In this document: one piece after another, positions 51,080 to 60,400 of the stretch
Layout of the letters: every line of letters starts with the position of its first letter
How positions within the stretch are numbered: position 1 is the first letter of the stretch
Assembly (NCBI RefSeq): GCF_904067045.1
Contig: NZ_CAJFDC010000036.1
Span: 451,001-515,000 of the forward strand
DNA length: 64,000 nucleotides
Direction: 5' to 3'
Source of the DNA: Pseudomonas sp. FEN
GTDB lineage: Bacteria; Pseudomonadota; Gammaproteobacteria; Pseudomonadales; Pseudomonadaceae
The notes under the pieces: model-generated
Told to the model about the DNA's origin: nothing
Databases searched by the model: none
Seen by the model: only the letters and a program-made list of their open reading frames with translations
Made by a program: the position numbers and the translations under genes

Positions 51080-51648
51080 CAGGCGTGGCCCGCCTGGCTG
51101 GTGAGCAGGCTGAGGTTGATGCCCAGGTGGGCGGCGGCGGCGGCCAGGCGCGCGTCGCTGTCGGTTTCGAAGAGGATGTCCGGGGAAAACGGGCAGGTCA
51201 GCCAGGCGTTGTCGGCCAGCTCCGCTTCCAGTTGCCCGGCTTCCCAGCCGGCGTATCCCAGGGCGATCAGGCTGCGCGGCGGGCCCTCGCCGTCGGCAAT
51301 GGCGAACAGCACGTCCTGGGAGGTGGACAGCGCCAGGCCGTCCAGTTCGACGGTGGCCTGGTAGGTCTGGCCGATGGGGTGCAGGACAAAGCCGCGGTCG
51401 GTTTGCACCGGGCCGCCGGAATAGATCGGCACATGCTGGCAGAGAGCTGGCGGCTCGATGTCCGGGCGCAGTTGTTCGAGGATATCGGCCAGGTTCAGCG
51501 ATTGTGGGCGGTTGATCACCAGCCCCATGGCACCGTTCGCGCTGTGCTCGACTATATAAGTGACGGTCTGCGCGAAGTTCGGGTCGGCCATATGCGGCAT
51601 GGCGATCAGGAAGTGATGCTTGAGGTACGTCGGGGTGAGGTTTTTCAT
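51079..51648 (-). CDS. algH: YqgE/AlgH family protein
   Basis: A 189-residue protein of the UPF0301 family (AlgH in P. aeruginosa). It starts MKNLTPTYLKHHFLIAMPHM and has NGAMGLVINRP, YSGGPVQTDRGFVLH and FALGYAGWEAGQLE-like segments. I use the ATG at 51648. Homologues affect alginate and pigment production, but the biochemical role is unsettled. Coupled to ruvX. Confidence 0.93.
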   Translation of the reverse strand: MKNLTPTYLKHHFLIAMPHMADPNFAQTVTYIVEHSANGAMGLVINRPQSLNLADILEQLRPDIEPPALCQHVPIYSGGPVQTDRGFVLHPIGQTYQATVELDGLALSTSQDVLFAIADGEGPPRSLIALGYAGWEAGQLEAELADNAWLTCPFSPDILFETDSDARLAAAAAHLGINLSLLTSQAGHA

Positions 51649-51770
51649 GAGCCTTAGTGTGGCCGTGGGCGGGCGACCTGACAAGCAGATCAAGCGCTTG
51701 ATGCGGCACGTTTGTACTTCGGGCGCTCCCACAGGTTCGAGGCCCGCCAGGGGAATTCAATCGGATGCGC

Positions 51771-52670
51771 TCAATTGCTGGAAAGCTTGTCGCCCCGGGC
51801 AAAACGCCAGGTACGGATGATCTCCAGGCGGTCGATATCCGACAGATCGCCGGTAAAGGGCGCGAACGGGGCCGCCAGGCGCACGATACGTTGCGCCGCC
51901 TGGTCCAGCAGTGGCTGTCCGGAGGACTCCAGCACCAGCACTTCATAGAGCGAGCCGTCATGATTGATCGAGACCATCATGCGTAAATTGCCGTAGATCT
52001 GCTGGCGCCGGGCTTCCTCGGGATAATTGAGGTTGCCGATGCGTTCGACCTTCTTGCGCCAGTCTTCCTTGTACCAGGCGCCCTTGTCGCGCATGGTCGA
52101 GGCCGCGCTCAAGCGGTGGATCCGCGGTCGCTTGGCGTAGAGCTGCTGTTCCTTGGCCAGTTCCGCTTCGAGGCTGGCGATGTCGCTGGACAGTTGCGAG
52201 CTGTCGAACGTCGGCGCCGCTGGCTGAGGCGCGGCCTCGGTCTTGACCTGTTCATGCTTGATCACGGCTTTCTTCGGCTTCGGCGCCACCGTGGTGACCA
52301 CCGCCTTCGGCGCCGCTTCCGTCACTTCCTGTTTGGCCGGCGGCGGTGGGGTGACCTGATTGATGGTGTTGTCCTGGAACGGCGCGACCTCGGTGGTCTT
52401 GGGAATCGCCTTTTTATCCAGGGTGCCGCTGCCTTGCTGGTTGTCCTGGGCGAGGAAATCGGCCTTTTCGGGCGCTTTCTCGCTCTTGAAGGTGGCCAGG
52501 GTGATTTCCAGGGTCTTGCTGATCTGCTTGGGCTCGACGAAGGTGAAACCCAGGCCGAGGATCAGCGCCAGGTGGATCAGCGCGGCCAGGAAAAGCGTGA
52601 AGCCGAGCCGATCCGCCGGGCGTATGCCGGCGTGGGAGAGTTCGGGAGGCAGATCGGCGGGAAGCGTCAT
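51771..52670 (-). CDS. tonB3: TonB-like energy transducer (TonB3-type)
   Basis: A 299-residue protein with a short cytoplasmic start, one TM (about residues 24-44, LGFTLFLAALIHLALILGLG), a Pro/Lys/Ala-rich periplasmic spacer with coiled-coil segment SSDIASLEAELAKEQQLY, and a C-terminal TonB domain (NYPEEARRQQIYGNLRMMVS near 225). The ortholog in P. aeruginosa (PA0406) is required for twitching motility rather than iron uptake, consistent with its place beside pilGHIJ. A long inverted repeat lies just before the start. Confidence 0.9.
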   Translation of the reverse strand: MTLPADLPPELSHAGIRPADRLGFTLFLAALIHLALILGLGFTFVEPKQISKTLEITLATFKSEKAPEKADFLAQDNQQGSGTLDKKAIPKTTEVAPFQDNTINQVTPPPPAKQEVTEAAPKAVVTTVAPKPKKAVIKHEQVKTEAAPQPAAPTFDSSQLSSDIASLEAELAKEQQLYAKRPRIHRLSAASTMRDKGAWYKEDWRKKVERIGNLNYPEEARRQQIYGNLRMMVSINHDGSLYEVLVLESSGQPLLDQAAQRIVRLAAPFAPFTGDLSDIDRLEIIRTWRFARGDKLSSN

Positions 52671-52677
52671 GACCAGG

Positions 52678-52732
52678 AAACCAACATTGCATGTATCGAA
52701 AGCCGAACATGATAACGCAATGTTGGTTTTTT
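52678..52732. repeat. 13-bp inverted repeat with T tract between gshB and tonB-like gene
   Basis: AAACCAACATTGC (52678-52690) pairs exactly with GCAATGTTGGTTT (52717-52729), followed by more T on the + strand. The 26-nt centre can add ATGT/ACAT pairs. The arm is only 7 bp from the tonB-like ATG, so on the minus strand it forms a stem in the leader, next to or over the ribosome binding site. It may terminate gshB transcription partly or control translation. Confidence 0.7.
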
Positions 52733-52747
52733 CTCGGCTGTTCTACA

Positions 52748-53701
52748 TCAGCGGGCTTGCAGCTTGCGCTCAATGGCATCCATCAGCAGGCCGCCGATGT
52801 CGGTGCCAAAGGCGTTGTCGATCTCGCGGATGCAGGTCGGGCTGGTGACGTTGATTTCCGTCAGGTGCTCGCCGATCACGTCCAGGCCGACGAACAGCAG
52901 GCCTTTCTCGCGCAAGGTCGGGCCGACCTGGGCGGCGATCCAGCGGTCGCGCTCGGTCAGCGGGCGGGCTTCGCCGCGCCCGCCAGCGGCCAGGTTGCCA
53001 CGGGTTTCACCGGCGGCCGGAATTCGCGCCAGGCAATACGGCACCGGCTCGCCGTCGACCATCAGGATGCGCTTGTCGCCGTCCTTGATCCCCGGCAGGT
53101 AGGCCTGGGCCATGATCTGCTGGCTGCCCAGGGCGGTCAGGGTCTCGAGGATCACCGACAGGTTCGGATCGCCGACCCGATGGCGGAAGATCGAGGTGCC
53201 GCCCATGCCGTCCAGTGGCTTGAGGATCACGTCGCCGTGTTTGCCGGCAAATTCGCGCAACACATCGGCGCGACGGCTGACCACGGTGGCCGGCGTGCAC
53301 TGCGGGAACTGGGTGGCGAACAGCTTTTCATTGCAGTCGCGCAGGCTCTGCGGCTTGTTGACCACCAGCACCCCGGCGCGCTCGGCCTGTTCCAGCAGGT
53401 AGGTGGAGTAGACGAACTCCATGTCGAAGGGTGGATCCTTGCGCATCAGGATCACATCAAGGTCGCTGAGGGCCGTGTCGGTCTCGGCTGCCAGCTCGAA
53501 CCACTGCTCGGGGTTGGCGAACACCTTCAGTGGACGCATGCGTGCCCGGGCCACGCCGGCGTCTTGGTACAGGTCCTGCTGTTCCATGTAGAACAGGCTC
53601 CAGCCGCGCGCTTGGGCGGCCAGCAGCATGGCCAGGGAGCTGTCCTTCTTATAGGAAATGTTGGCGATGGGGTCCATGACAATCCCGAGACGAACGCTCA
53701 T
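52748..53701 (-). CDS. gshB: Glutathione synthetase
   Basis: A 317-residue ATP-grasp enzyme joining glycine to gamma-glutamylcysteine. Features: RLGIVMDPIANISYKKDSS at the start, MRKDPPFDMEFVY near 125, DVILKPLDGMGGTSIFR near 160, and LLFVGLDVIGEHLTEINVTSP near 265-285. It is divergent from pilG with a 251-bp gap that holds both promoters. Confidence 0.96.
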   Translation of the reverse strand: MSVRLGIVMDPIANISYKKDSSLAMLLAAQARGWSLFYMEQQDLYQDAGVARARMRPLKVFANPEQWFELAAETDTALSDLDVILMRKDPPFDMEFVYSTYLLEQAERAGVLVVNKPQSLRDCNEKLFATQFPQCTPATVVSRRADVLREFAGKHGDVILKPLDGMGGTSIFRHRVGDPNLSVILETLTALGSQQIMAQAYLPGIKDGDKRILMVDGEPVPYCLARIPAAGETRGNLAAGGRGEARPLTERDRWIAAQVGPTLREKGLLFVGLDVIGEHLTEINVTSPTCIREIDNAFGTDIGGLLMDAIERKLQAR

Positions 53702-53952
53702 GGGCTATATCCTCTATGGGCCGTGATGGCCGAAATGACTTGAAAAAGTGGCGTCAGAGTGGCGCTACACCGATTCCCGGTCAAGGAAAAAGCGACTGCC
53801 CGGGCGCGGCCGGGGGCGGTTGATAGATTGCATCATGAGACTGTGCTAAAAAGGCTCGCATGCCGCTCGAAGCGCTTACACATCAAGGGCTTCGCGCCTG
53901 AAAACCGCTTAGGTGCAGTCAATCGAGTCGCTGTGGCGATGGTAGAGCAGAT

Positions 53953-54360
53953 ATGGAACAGCATTCCACGGCCCTGAAAGTGATGGTCATCGACGACTCC
54001 AAGACGATTCGTCGAACCGCCGAGACGCTGTTGAAACACGTGGGGTGCGAGGTGATCACGGCCATCGACGGTTTCGATGCGCTGGCCAAGATCGCCGATC
54101 ATCATCCGGGGATTATCTTCGTCGATATCATGATGCCGCGCCTGGATGGCTACCAGACCTGCGCCCTGATCAAGAACAATCGTGCGTTCAAGTCCACGCC
54201 GGTGATCATGCTGTCCTCCAAGGATGGCCTGTTCGACAAGGCCAAGGGGCGTATCGTCGGTTCCGATCAGTTTTTGACCAAGCCGTTCAGCAAGGAAGAA
54301 CTGCTGGCCGCGATCAAGGCCCATGTGCCGGGGTTCGCGGTGGTAGAACAAGCACATTGA
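53953..54360 (+). CDS. pilG: Twitching response regulator PilG
   Basis: A 135-residue CheY-like receiver of the Pil-Chp pathway; in P. aeruginosa phospho-PilG promotes pilus extension and cAMP signalling. Phospho-acceptor Asp is in FVDIMMPRLDGYQ near residue 58, acidic pocket in VIDDSKT near 13-14, and the conserved Lys in LTKPFSKEE near 108. First gene of the operon pilG-H-I-J-chpA-chpC. Confidence 0.96.
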   Translation: MEQHSTALKVMVIDDSKTIRRTAETLLKHVGCEVITAIDGFDALAKIADHHPGIIFVDIMMPRLDGYQTCALIKNNRAFKSTPVIMLSSKDGLFDKAKGRIVGSDQFLTKPFSKEELLAAIKAHVPGFAVVEQAH

Positions 54361-54361
54361 C

Positions 54362-54381
54362 GGGCGGCCGTTTGGCCGCCC
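54362..54381 (+). promoter_or_regulatory. Intercistronic hairpin between pilG and pilH
   Basis: GGGCGGCC-GTTT-GGCCGCCC, a perfect 8-bp GC stem starting right after the pilG stop and without a T tract. It may attenuate or stabilise messages to set the PilG:PilH ratio. Inference from structure only. Confidence 0.5.
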
Positions 54382-54405
54382 GCCTTATAAGCAGTGGGGA
54401 ACACC

Positions 54406-54771
54406 ATGGCACGTATCCTGATCGTCGATGATTCGCCGACTGAAATGTACAAACTGACCGGCATGCTGGAAAAGCACGGTCATGAGGTGCTCAAGGCCGA
54501 GAACGGTGCCGATGGCGTGGCCCTGGCCCGCCAGGAGAAGCCCGACGCGGTCTTGATGGACATCGTCATGCCGGGCCTCAATGGCTTCCAGGCCACCCGG
54601 CAACTGACCAAGGACAGTGAAACCAGCCACATCCCGGTGATCATCATCACCACCAAGGATCAGGAAACCGACAAGGTCTGGGGCACGCGCCAGGGCGCCC
54701 GCGACTACCTGACCAAGCCGGTGGAGGAAGACACCCTGATCAAGACCCTGAACAGTGTCCTCGCCGGCTGA
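54406..54771 (+). CDS. pilH: Twitching response regulator PilH
   Basis: A 121-residue CheY-like receiver that opposes PilG and favours retraction in P. aeruginosa. It starts MARILIVDDSPTEMYKLTGM; the acceptor Asp is in VLMDIVMPGLNGFQ near residue 52, and the Lys in YLTKPVEEDTL near 103. I use the ATG at 54406, as in homologues. pilI follows after 12 bp. Confidence 0.96.
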   Translation: MARILIVDDSPTEMYKLTGMLEKHGHEVLKAENGADGVALARQEKPDAVLMDIVMPGLNGFQATRQLTKDSETSHIPVIIITTKDQETDKVWGTRQGARDYLTKPVEEDTLIKTLNSVLAG

Positions 54772-54783
54772 CGGCCCGCGCCC

Positions 54784-55335
54784 ATGAGCCCGTCACAGAC
54801 CGCCTTCCAGCTGCTGTTGGAAATCGACCAGCGCTGTCGTTTGCTGGCGGCTGACCTGCCGTCGCAGCAGGCCCGCCAGGATACCTGGAGCGGCATCGGC
54901 TTTCGCCTTGGCGAGCACTGGTATGTGGCGCCGATGGGCGAAGTCGGCGAGGTCCTGCATGAGCCGCGCGTCACCCTGTTGCCGGGGGTGAAACCCTGGG
55001 TCAAGGGCGTTGCCAACTTGCGTGGACGTTTGCTGCCGATCATGGACCTGTGCGGTTTTTTCGGCCATGAACTCTCGATCTTGCGCAAGCAGCGGCGGGT
55101 GTTGGTGGTGGAATACAAGGACGTGTTCGCCGGCCTGATGGTGGACGAAGTCGCGGGTTTGCAGCACTTTCCACTGGGCGGGCAGCAGGGACTGGCGGTG
55201 CCGCCGCCGGATGACGCGGTGGCACCCTTTGTCCGGGGCCGTTTCGAGCGTGAACGCAGTTGGTGGGTGTTCAGCCCGTTTGCCCTGGCGCAGGCGCCGG
55301 GGTTTCTGGATGTGGCCTTACAGGCAGGGGCCTGA
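54784..55335 (+). CDS. pilI: Chemotaxis coupling protein PilI (CheW-like)
   Basis: A 183-residue CheW-domain protein that links the receptor PilJ to the kinase ChpA. Hallmarks: GIGFRLGEHWYVAPMGEVGE near residue 38, LLPGVKPWVKGVANLRGRLLPIMDL near 67-90 and GLMVDEVAGLQHFP near 118. Located between pilH and pilJ with only 3 bp before pilJ. Confidence 0.94.
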   Translation: MSPSQTAFQLLLEIDQRCRLLAADLPSQQARQDTWSGIGFRLGEHWYVAPMGEVGEVLHEPRVTLLPGVKPWVKGVANLRGRLLPIMDLCGFFGHELSILRKQRRVLVVEYKDVFAGLMVDEVAGLQHFPLGGQQGLAVPPPDDAVAPFVRGRFERERSWWVFSPFALAQAPGFLDVALQAGA

Positions 55336-55338
55336 TCG

Positions 55339-57396
55339 ATGACAAACGCTAAAACCGGCAAACCGTTGGAGGCTTCGCGCAGTCGTTCGCAGATCCTGGT
55401 GCTGTTTATTGCCCTGATCGTGTTCATCATGCTGCTGTTCGCCAACTTTGCCTATCTGAACACCCAGTCCACCTACGACAAGCAATACATCAGCCATGCC
55501 GGCGAACTGCGGGTGCTGTCCCAGCGTATCGCCAAGAACGCCACGGAAGCGGCTTCCGGCAAGGCCGCGGCATTCAAGCTGCTGAGTGATGCGCGCAACG
55601 ATTTCGCCCAGCGCTGGGGCTACCTGAAGAAAGGCGACCCGGCCACCGGCCTGCCCGCCGCGCCGCCCGCCGTGCGCCCGGAAATGCATGCGGTGCAGCA
55701 GGACTGGGAAAACCTGCTGAGAAACACCGACGCCATCCTGGCCAGCGAACAGACCGTGCTGTCGTTGCATCAGGTCGCCGCGACCCTGGCCGAAACCGTA
55801 CCGCAGTTGCAGGTCGAATACGAAAAGGTCGTGGAGATTCTCCTGCAGCGCGGCGCTCCGGCGGCGCAGGTGGCCATGGCCCAGCGCCAGTCGTTGCTCG
55901 CCGAGCGCATCCTGGGGGCGGTGAACACGGTACTGGCCGGCGACGAAACCTCGTCCCAGGCCGCCGATGCCTTCGGTCGCGACGCCGCCCGTTTCGGCCA
56001 GGTCCTCAACGGTATGCTCCAGGGCAACGCGGCCCTGAAAATCACCCAGGTCGAAGACAAGGACGCCCGCGCCCGCCTGGGGGATATTGCCGAGCTCTTC
56101 GAGTTCGTCTCCGGCTCGGTGGATGAAATCCTCGAGACCTCGCCGCAGTTGTTCCAGGTCCGCGAGTCGGCCGGGAATATCTTCAGTTTGTCGCAGACGT
56201 TGCTGGACGAAGCCTCGCACCTGGCCAATGGTTTTGAAAACCTTGCCGGCGAACGCTCCCTGGACACCATCGGTGGATATGTCCTGGGCCTGCTGGCCCT
56301 GGCCTCGATCATCCTGATCGGCCTGGTCATGGTCCGCGAGACCAATCGGCAGTTGCACGAGACCGCCGAGAAAAACGAACGCAACCAGCACGCGATCATG
56401 CGCCTGCTCGACGAAATCGAGGACCTGGCCGACGGCGACCTGACCGTCACCGCCTCGGTCACCGAAGACTTCACCGGGACCATTGCCGACTCCATCAACT
56501 ATTCCGTCGACCAGTTGCGCGATCTGGTGGCCACCATCAACCTCACCGCCGGCCAGGTCGCCGCCGCCGTGCAGGAAACCCAGGCCACCGCCATGCAACT
56601 GGCAGAGGCCTCCGAGCACCAGGCCCAGCAGATTTCCGAGGCGTCCACCGCCATCAGCGACATGGCCGAGTCGATCGACCAGGTCTCGGCCAACGCCGCC
56701 GAGTCTTCAGCGGTGGCCGAGCGTTCGGTGGAGATCGCCAACAAGGGCAATGAGGTGGTGCACAACACCATTCACGGCATGGACAACATTCGCGAACAGA
56801 TCCAGGACACCGCCAAGCGGATCAAGCGCCTGGGCGAATCTTCCCAGGAAATCGGCGACATCGTCAGTCTGATCGACGACATTGCCGACCAGACCAATAT
56901 CCTCGCCCTCAACGCGGCGATCCAGGCGTCCATGGCCGGCGATGCCGGGCGCGGTTTCGCGGTGGTGGCCGATGAAGTGCAGCGCCTGGCGGAGCGTTCG
57001 TCGGCGGCAACCCGGCAGATCGAAACCCTGGTGCGGGCGATCCAGACCGATACCAACGAGGCGGTGATCTCCATGGAGCAGACCACCACCGAAGTGGTGC
57101 GCGGTGCCCGCCTGGCCCAGGACGCCGGGGTGGCCCTGGAAGAGATCGAAGGGGTGTCCAAGACCCTGGCGGCCTTGATCCAGAGCATTTCCAACGCCGC
57201 CCAGCAACAGACCTCGTCGGCCGGGCAGATCTCGCTGACCATGAACGTGATCCAGCAGATCACCACCCAGACATCGTCCGGCTCGACCGCCACCGCCGAA
57301 AGCATCGGCAACCTGGCGAAAATGGCCAGCCAGTTGCGGCGCTCGGTCTCCGGTTTCACTTTGCCCGCGGCGCCCGATGCGCGTGAAACCCGTTAG
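55339..57396 (+). CDS. pilJ: Type IV pilus chemoreceptor PilJ
   Basis: A 685-residue methyl-accepting chemotaxis-type receptor. TM1 lies at about residues 18-38 and TM2 near 310-330, enclosing a periplasmic domain with two PilJ-type helical modules (TYDKQYISHAGELRVLSQRI near 48). A HAMP-like segment and a signalling domain follow, with the hairpin tip IADQTNILALNAAIQASMAGDAGRGFAVVADEVQRLAERS near 515-555 (the chain is quoted only to mark place). No cognate methyltransferase gene follows in this operon. Confidence 0.95.
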   Translation: MTNAKTGKPLEASRSRSQILVLFIALIVFIMLLFANFAYLNTQSTYDKQYISHAGELRVLSQRIAKNATEAASGKAAAFKLLSDARNDFAQRWGYLKKGDPATGLPAAPPAVRPEMHAVQQDWENLLRNTDAILASEQTVLSLHQVAATLAETVPQLQVEYEKVVEILLQRGAPAAQVAMAQRQSLLAERILGAVNTVLAGDETSSQAADAFGRDAARFGQVLNGMLQGNAALKITQVEDKDARARLGDIAELFEFVSGSVDEILETSPQLFQVRESAGNIFSLSQTLLDEASHLANGFENLAGERSLDTIGGYVLGLLALASIILIGLVMVRETNRQLHETAEKNERNQHAIMRLLDEIEDLADGDLTVTASVTEDFTGTIADSINYSVDQLRDLVATINLTAGQVAAAVQETQATAMQLAEASEHQAQQISEASTAISDMAESIDQVSANAAESSAVAERSVEIANKGNEVVHNTIHGMDNIREQIQDTAKRIKRLGESSQEIGDIVSLIDDIADQTNILALNAAIQASMAGDAGRGFAVVADEVQRLAERSSAATRQIETLVRAIQTDTNEAVISMEQTTTEVVRGARLAQDAGVALEEIEGVSKTLAALIQSISNAAQQQTSSAGQISLTMNVIQQITTQTSSGSTATAESIGNLAKMASQLRRSVSGFTLPAAPDARETR

Positions 57397-57406
57397 TGGA
57401 GTCGTC

Positions 57407-60400
57407 ATGAGCGATCAGCACGACTATGTGGCCCTCGAATGGGTCAAGGGCGAAATCGCCGATACCCTGAAACAGGCGCGCCAGGCCCTGGATGCGTTCG
57501 ATGAGCCGACGCATTCGGCCCAGGACATCGCCGAGTGCCTGGAGTGTATTCACCAGGTCCACGGCAGTTTGCAGATGGTCGAGTTCTATGGCGCGGCGCT
57601 GCTTGCCGAAGAGACCGAAGCCCTGGCCCTGGCCGTGCAGCAGGGGCGGGTGGTCGATCTGCCGGAAGCGCTCAAGCTGCTACGCCAGGCGCTTGGCCAG
57701 ATGCCGTTGTATCTGGACCGGGTCCACAGTGCGCGCCGCGATCTGCCACTGGTGGTGCTGCCGCTGCTCAACGACCTGCGCAGCGCCCGAGGCGAAAGCC
57801 TGCTCTCGGAAACCAGCCTGTTCAGCCCGACCCTGCCGCAGCTGCCGCCACTGGACGAGGAAACCCTCGCTCAACTGACCCCGGCGGAACTGCCGGCCTT
57901 GCTGCGCAAGCTGCGGCAAATGCTGCAGACCGCGCTGGTCGGCTTGTTGCGCGAACAGGACGACGAGACCAACCTCGGCTATATGGCCAAGGTTTTCGCG
58001 CGCCTGGAAAGCTTGTGCCTGGAAGCGCCGTTGGGGCCGCTCTGGCAGGTCGCGTCGGCGCTGGTCGAGGGCATGCTTGCCGGGGCCATCGCCAACAGTC
58101 CGGCCCTGCGCAGCCTGCTCAAGGATTCCGACAAGGAGCTCAAGCGCCTTCTGGAACAGGGCATTGCCGGGATCAACCAGCCGGCCCCGGAAGAATTGCT
58201 CAAGAGCCTGTTGTTCTATATTGCCAAGGCGCGGCAGCCATCGGCGCGGATGCGGATCCTGAAAGAACGTTATGGCCTGGATGAAGCCCTGCCCGACACC
58301 GCGGTGGTCGACGAGGAGCGGGCCCGCCTGGCCGGCCCGGACCGCGATGCCATGCGTTCGGTGGTCGCGGCGTTGTGCGAGGAGCTGGTACGGGTCAAGG
58401 AACGCCTCCACTTGTTCGTGCGCGGCGACCGCCAGCACACCGACGAACTGTCCAGCCTGCTGGCACCCTTGCGGCAGATCGCCGATACCCTGGCGGTGCT
58501 CGGCTTCGGCCAGCCGCGCAAGGTCATCATCGACCAGACGGCGGTGGTCCTGGGCCTGGTCCAGGGCCAGCGCGAGCCGAATGACGCGGTGCTGATGGAC
58601 GTCGCCGGGGCCTTGCTCTATGTCGAGGCGACCCTGGCCGGGATGATCGGCACCGTGGAGCCGGAAAGTCGCGAAGAAAGCCGCCTGCCGACCACCGACC
58701 TGAGCCAGATCCACCAGTTGGTGCTCAAGGAGTCGCGGATCTGCCTGCAACAAGCCAAGGACCTGATCATCGAGTACATCGATGCCGACTGGGACCGCGA
58801 GCGCCTGCTGCCCTTGCCAGAGTTGCTGACCCAGGTTCGCGGGGCCTTGGCGATGATTCCCCTCAATCGGGCCGCGAGCCTGCTGGAAACCTGCAATCGC
58901 TATATCCAGGATCATCTGTTGCAAGATCCGCAGCCGCCGTCCTGGCAGCAACTCGACCGCCTGGCCGATGCCCTGAGCAGTATCGAGTACTATCTCGAAC
59001 GCCTGGGCGAAGACCACGAGGCCCCGGGTGAACGGCTGCTGGACCTGGCCGAGGAAAGCCTCGACGCCCTCGGCTACCGACCCGCCGAGCAGGATGTACC
59101 GGTGCTCGACGAGATTCTGAGCCCCAACGAAGCCCTGGTGATGCAGGACCTGCAGGCACTGGACAGTCCACAGGTGGCGCAGTCCCTGGCCGAGGTCCTG
59201 GCCAGCCCGGTGTCGGTGCTCAACCCGCCGGCCCGCCAGGTTCCGGGCAGCCTGCTGCCACCACCGGGTGACGAGGTACCGGTGGATGACGAATTGCGTG
59301 AAGTGTTCCTCGAGGAATGCGCGGAAGTGCTCGATGTGCTGCGCGAGTACCTGCCGCGCTGGGTGGCGAATACCGAGAGCAAATCGGCTCTGACCGAGTT
59401 GCGTCGGGCTTTCCACACGCTCAAGGGCAGCGGCCGAATGGTGCGGGCGCTGGTGCTCGGCGAACTGGCCTGGGCCGTGGAGAACCTGCTCAATCGCGTG
59501 CTCGAACACAGTGTCGAGGCCGATGCGCCGGTCCGGCAGTTGCTCGACGATGTGCTGCGGGTGTTGCCGGAACTGGTCGGCGAGTTTGCCGAGCATGCCC
59601 AGCGTCAGCGCGACGATGTCGACCGGTTGGCCGCCCGTGCCCATGAGTTGGCGAGCGCGGGCGAGGCGGTGAGCGGGGAGGGCGGAGAAACCGAGGATGA
59701 GTCCATCGACCGGCAGTTGCTGGAGATTTTCCGCAACGAGGCCGAGACCCACCTGGACAGCCTCAATCATTTCCTCGAACAGGCCACCGAGCATCTGCCG
59801 CTGCTGGCCAGCGACGAACTGCAAAGGGCCTTGCACACCCTCAAGGGCAGTGCCTATGTGGCGGGCGTGCGACCGATCGCCGAACTGGCGGCACCGTTTT
59901 ACCACCTGGTGCGTGAGTTCAAGGCCCACCTGTTGCCACTGGACCTGGACGAGGTCGAGTTGCTGCTGGAGGCTGAAGTCCTGTTGCACCAGGGTTTGAA
60001 GCAACTGGCGGACGACCCGTTGGCGGCCATCGATGGCGCCTCGGAACTGATCCAGCGTGCCGAGACCCTGCTCGCGGCCCGGCTGGAGTCGTTGCTCAGT
60101 GTTTCCAGCAGCACCAAGCGCGACCCGCGACTGATCAACAACTTCCTGGCCCAGGGCATGGACATCCTGCTGGATGCGGAAAACCTGCTGCTGCGCTGGC
60201 AGCAGCACCCCGGCCAGCGCCAGGAACTCAACGACCTGCTGGACGAACTGACCACCCTTGGCCAGGGCGCTCACAGTGCCGACCTGCACCCGCTGGACGA
60301 ACTCTGCGAAGCCTTGCTGGACTTGTACGGCGCGGTCGAAGAAAGCAGCCTGGCGGTCAGCGAGCGGTTTTTCCATGAGGCGCAGAGTGCCCATGAAGCG

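Noticed and set aside
53702..53952. Short + strand frame (53759-53977) before pilG
   Set aside because: Overlaps the pilG start, has no ribosome binding site and lies in the divergent promoter region of gshB and pilG.
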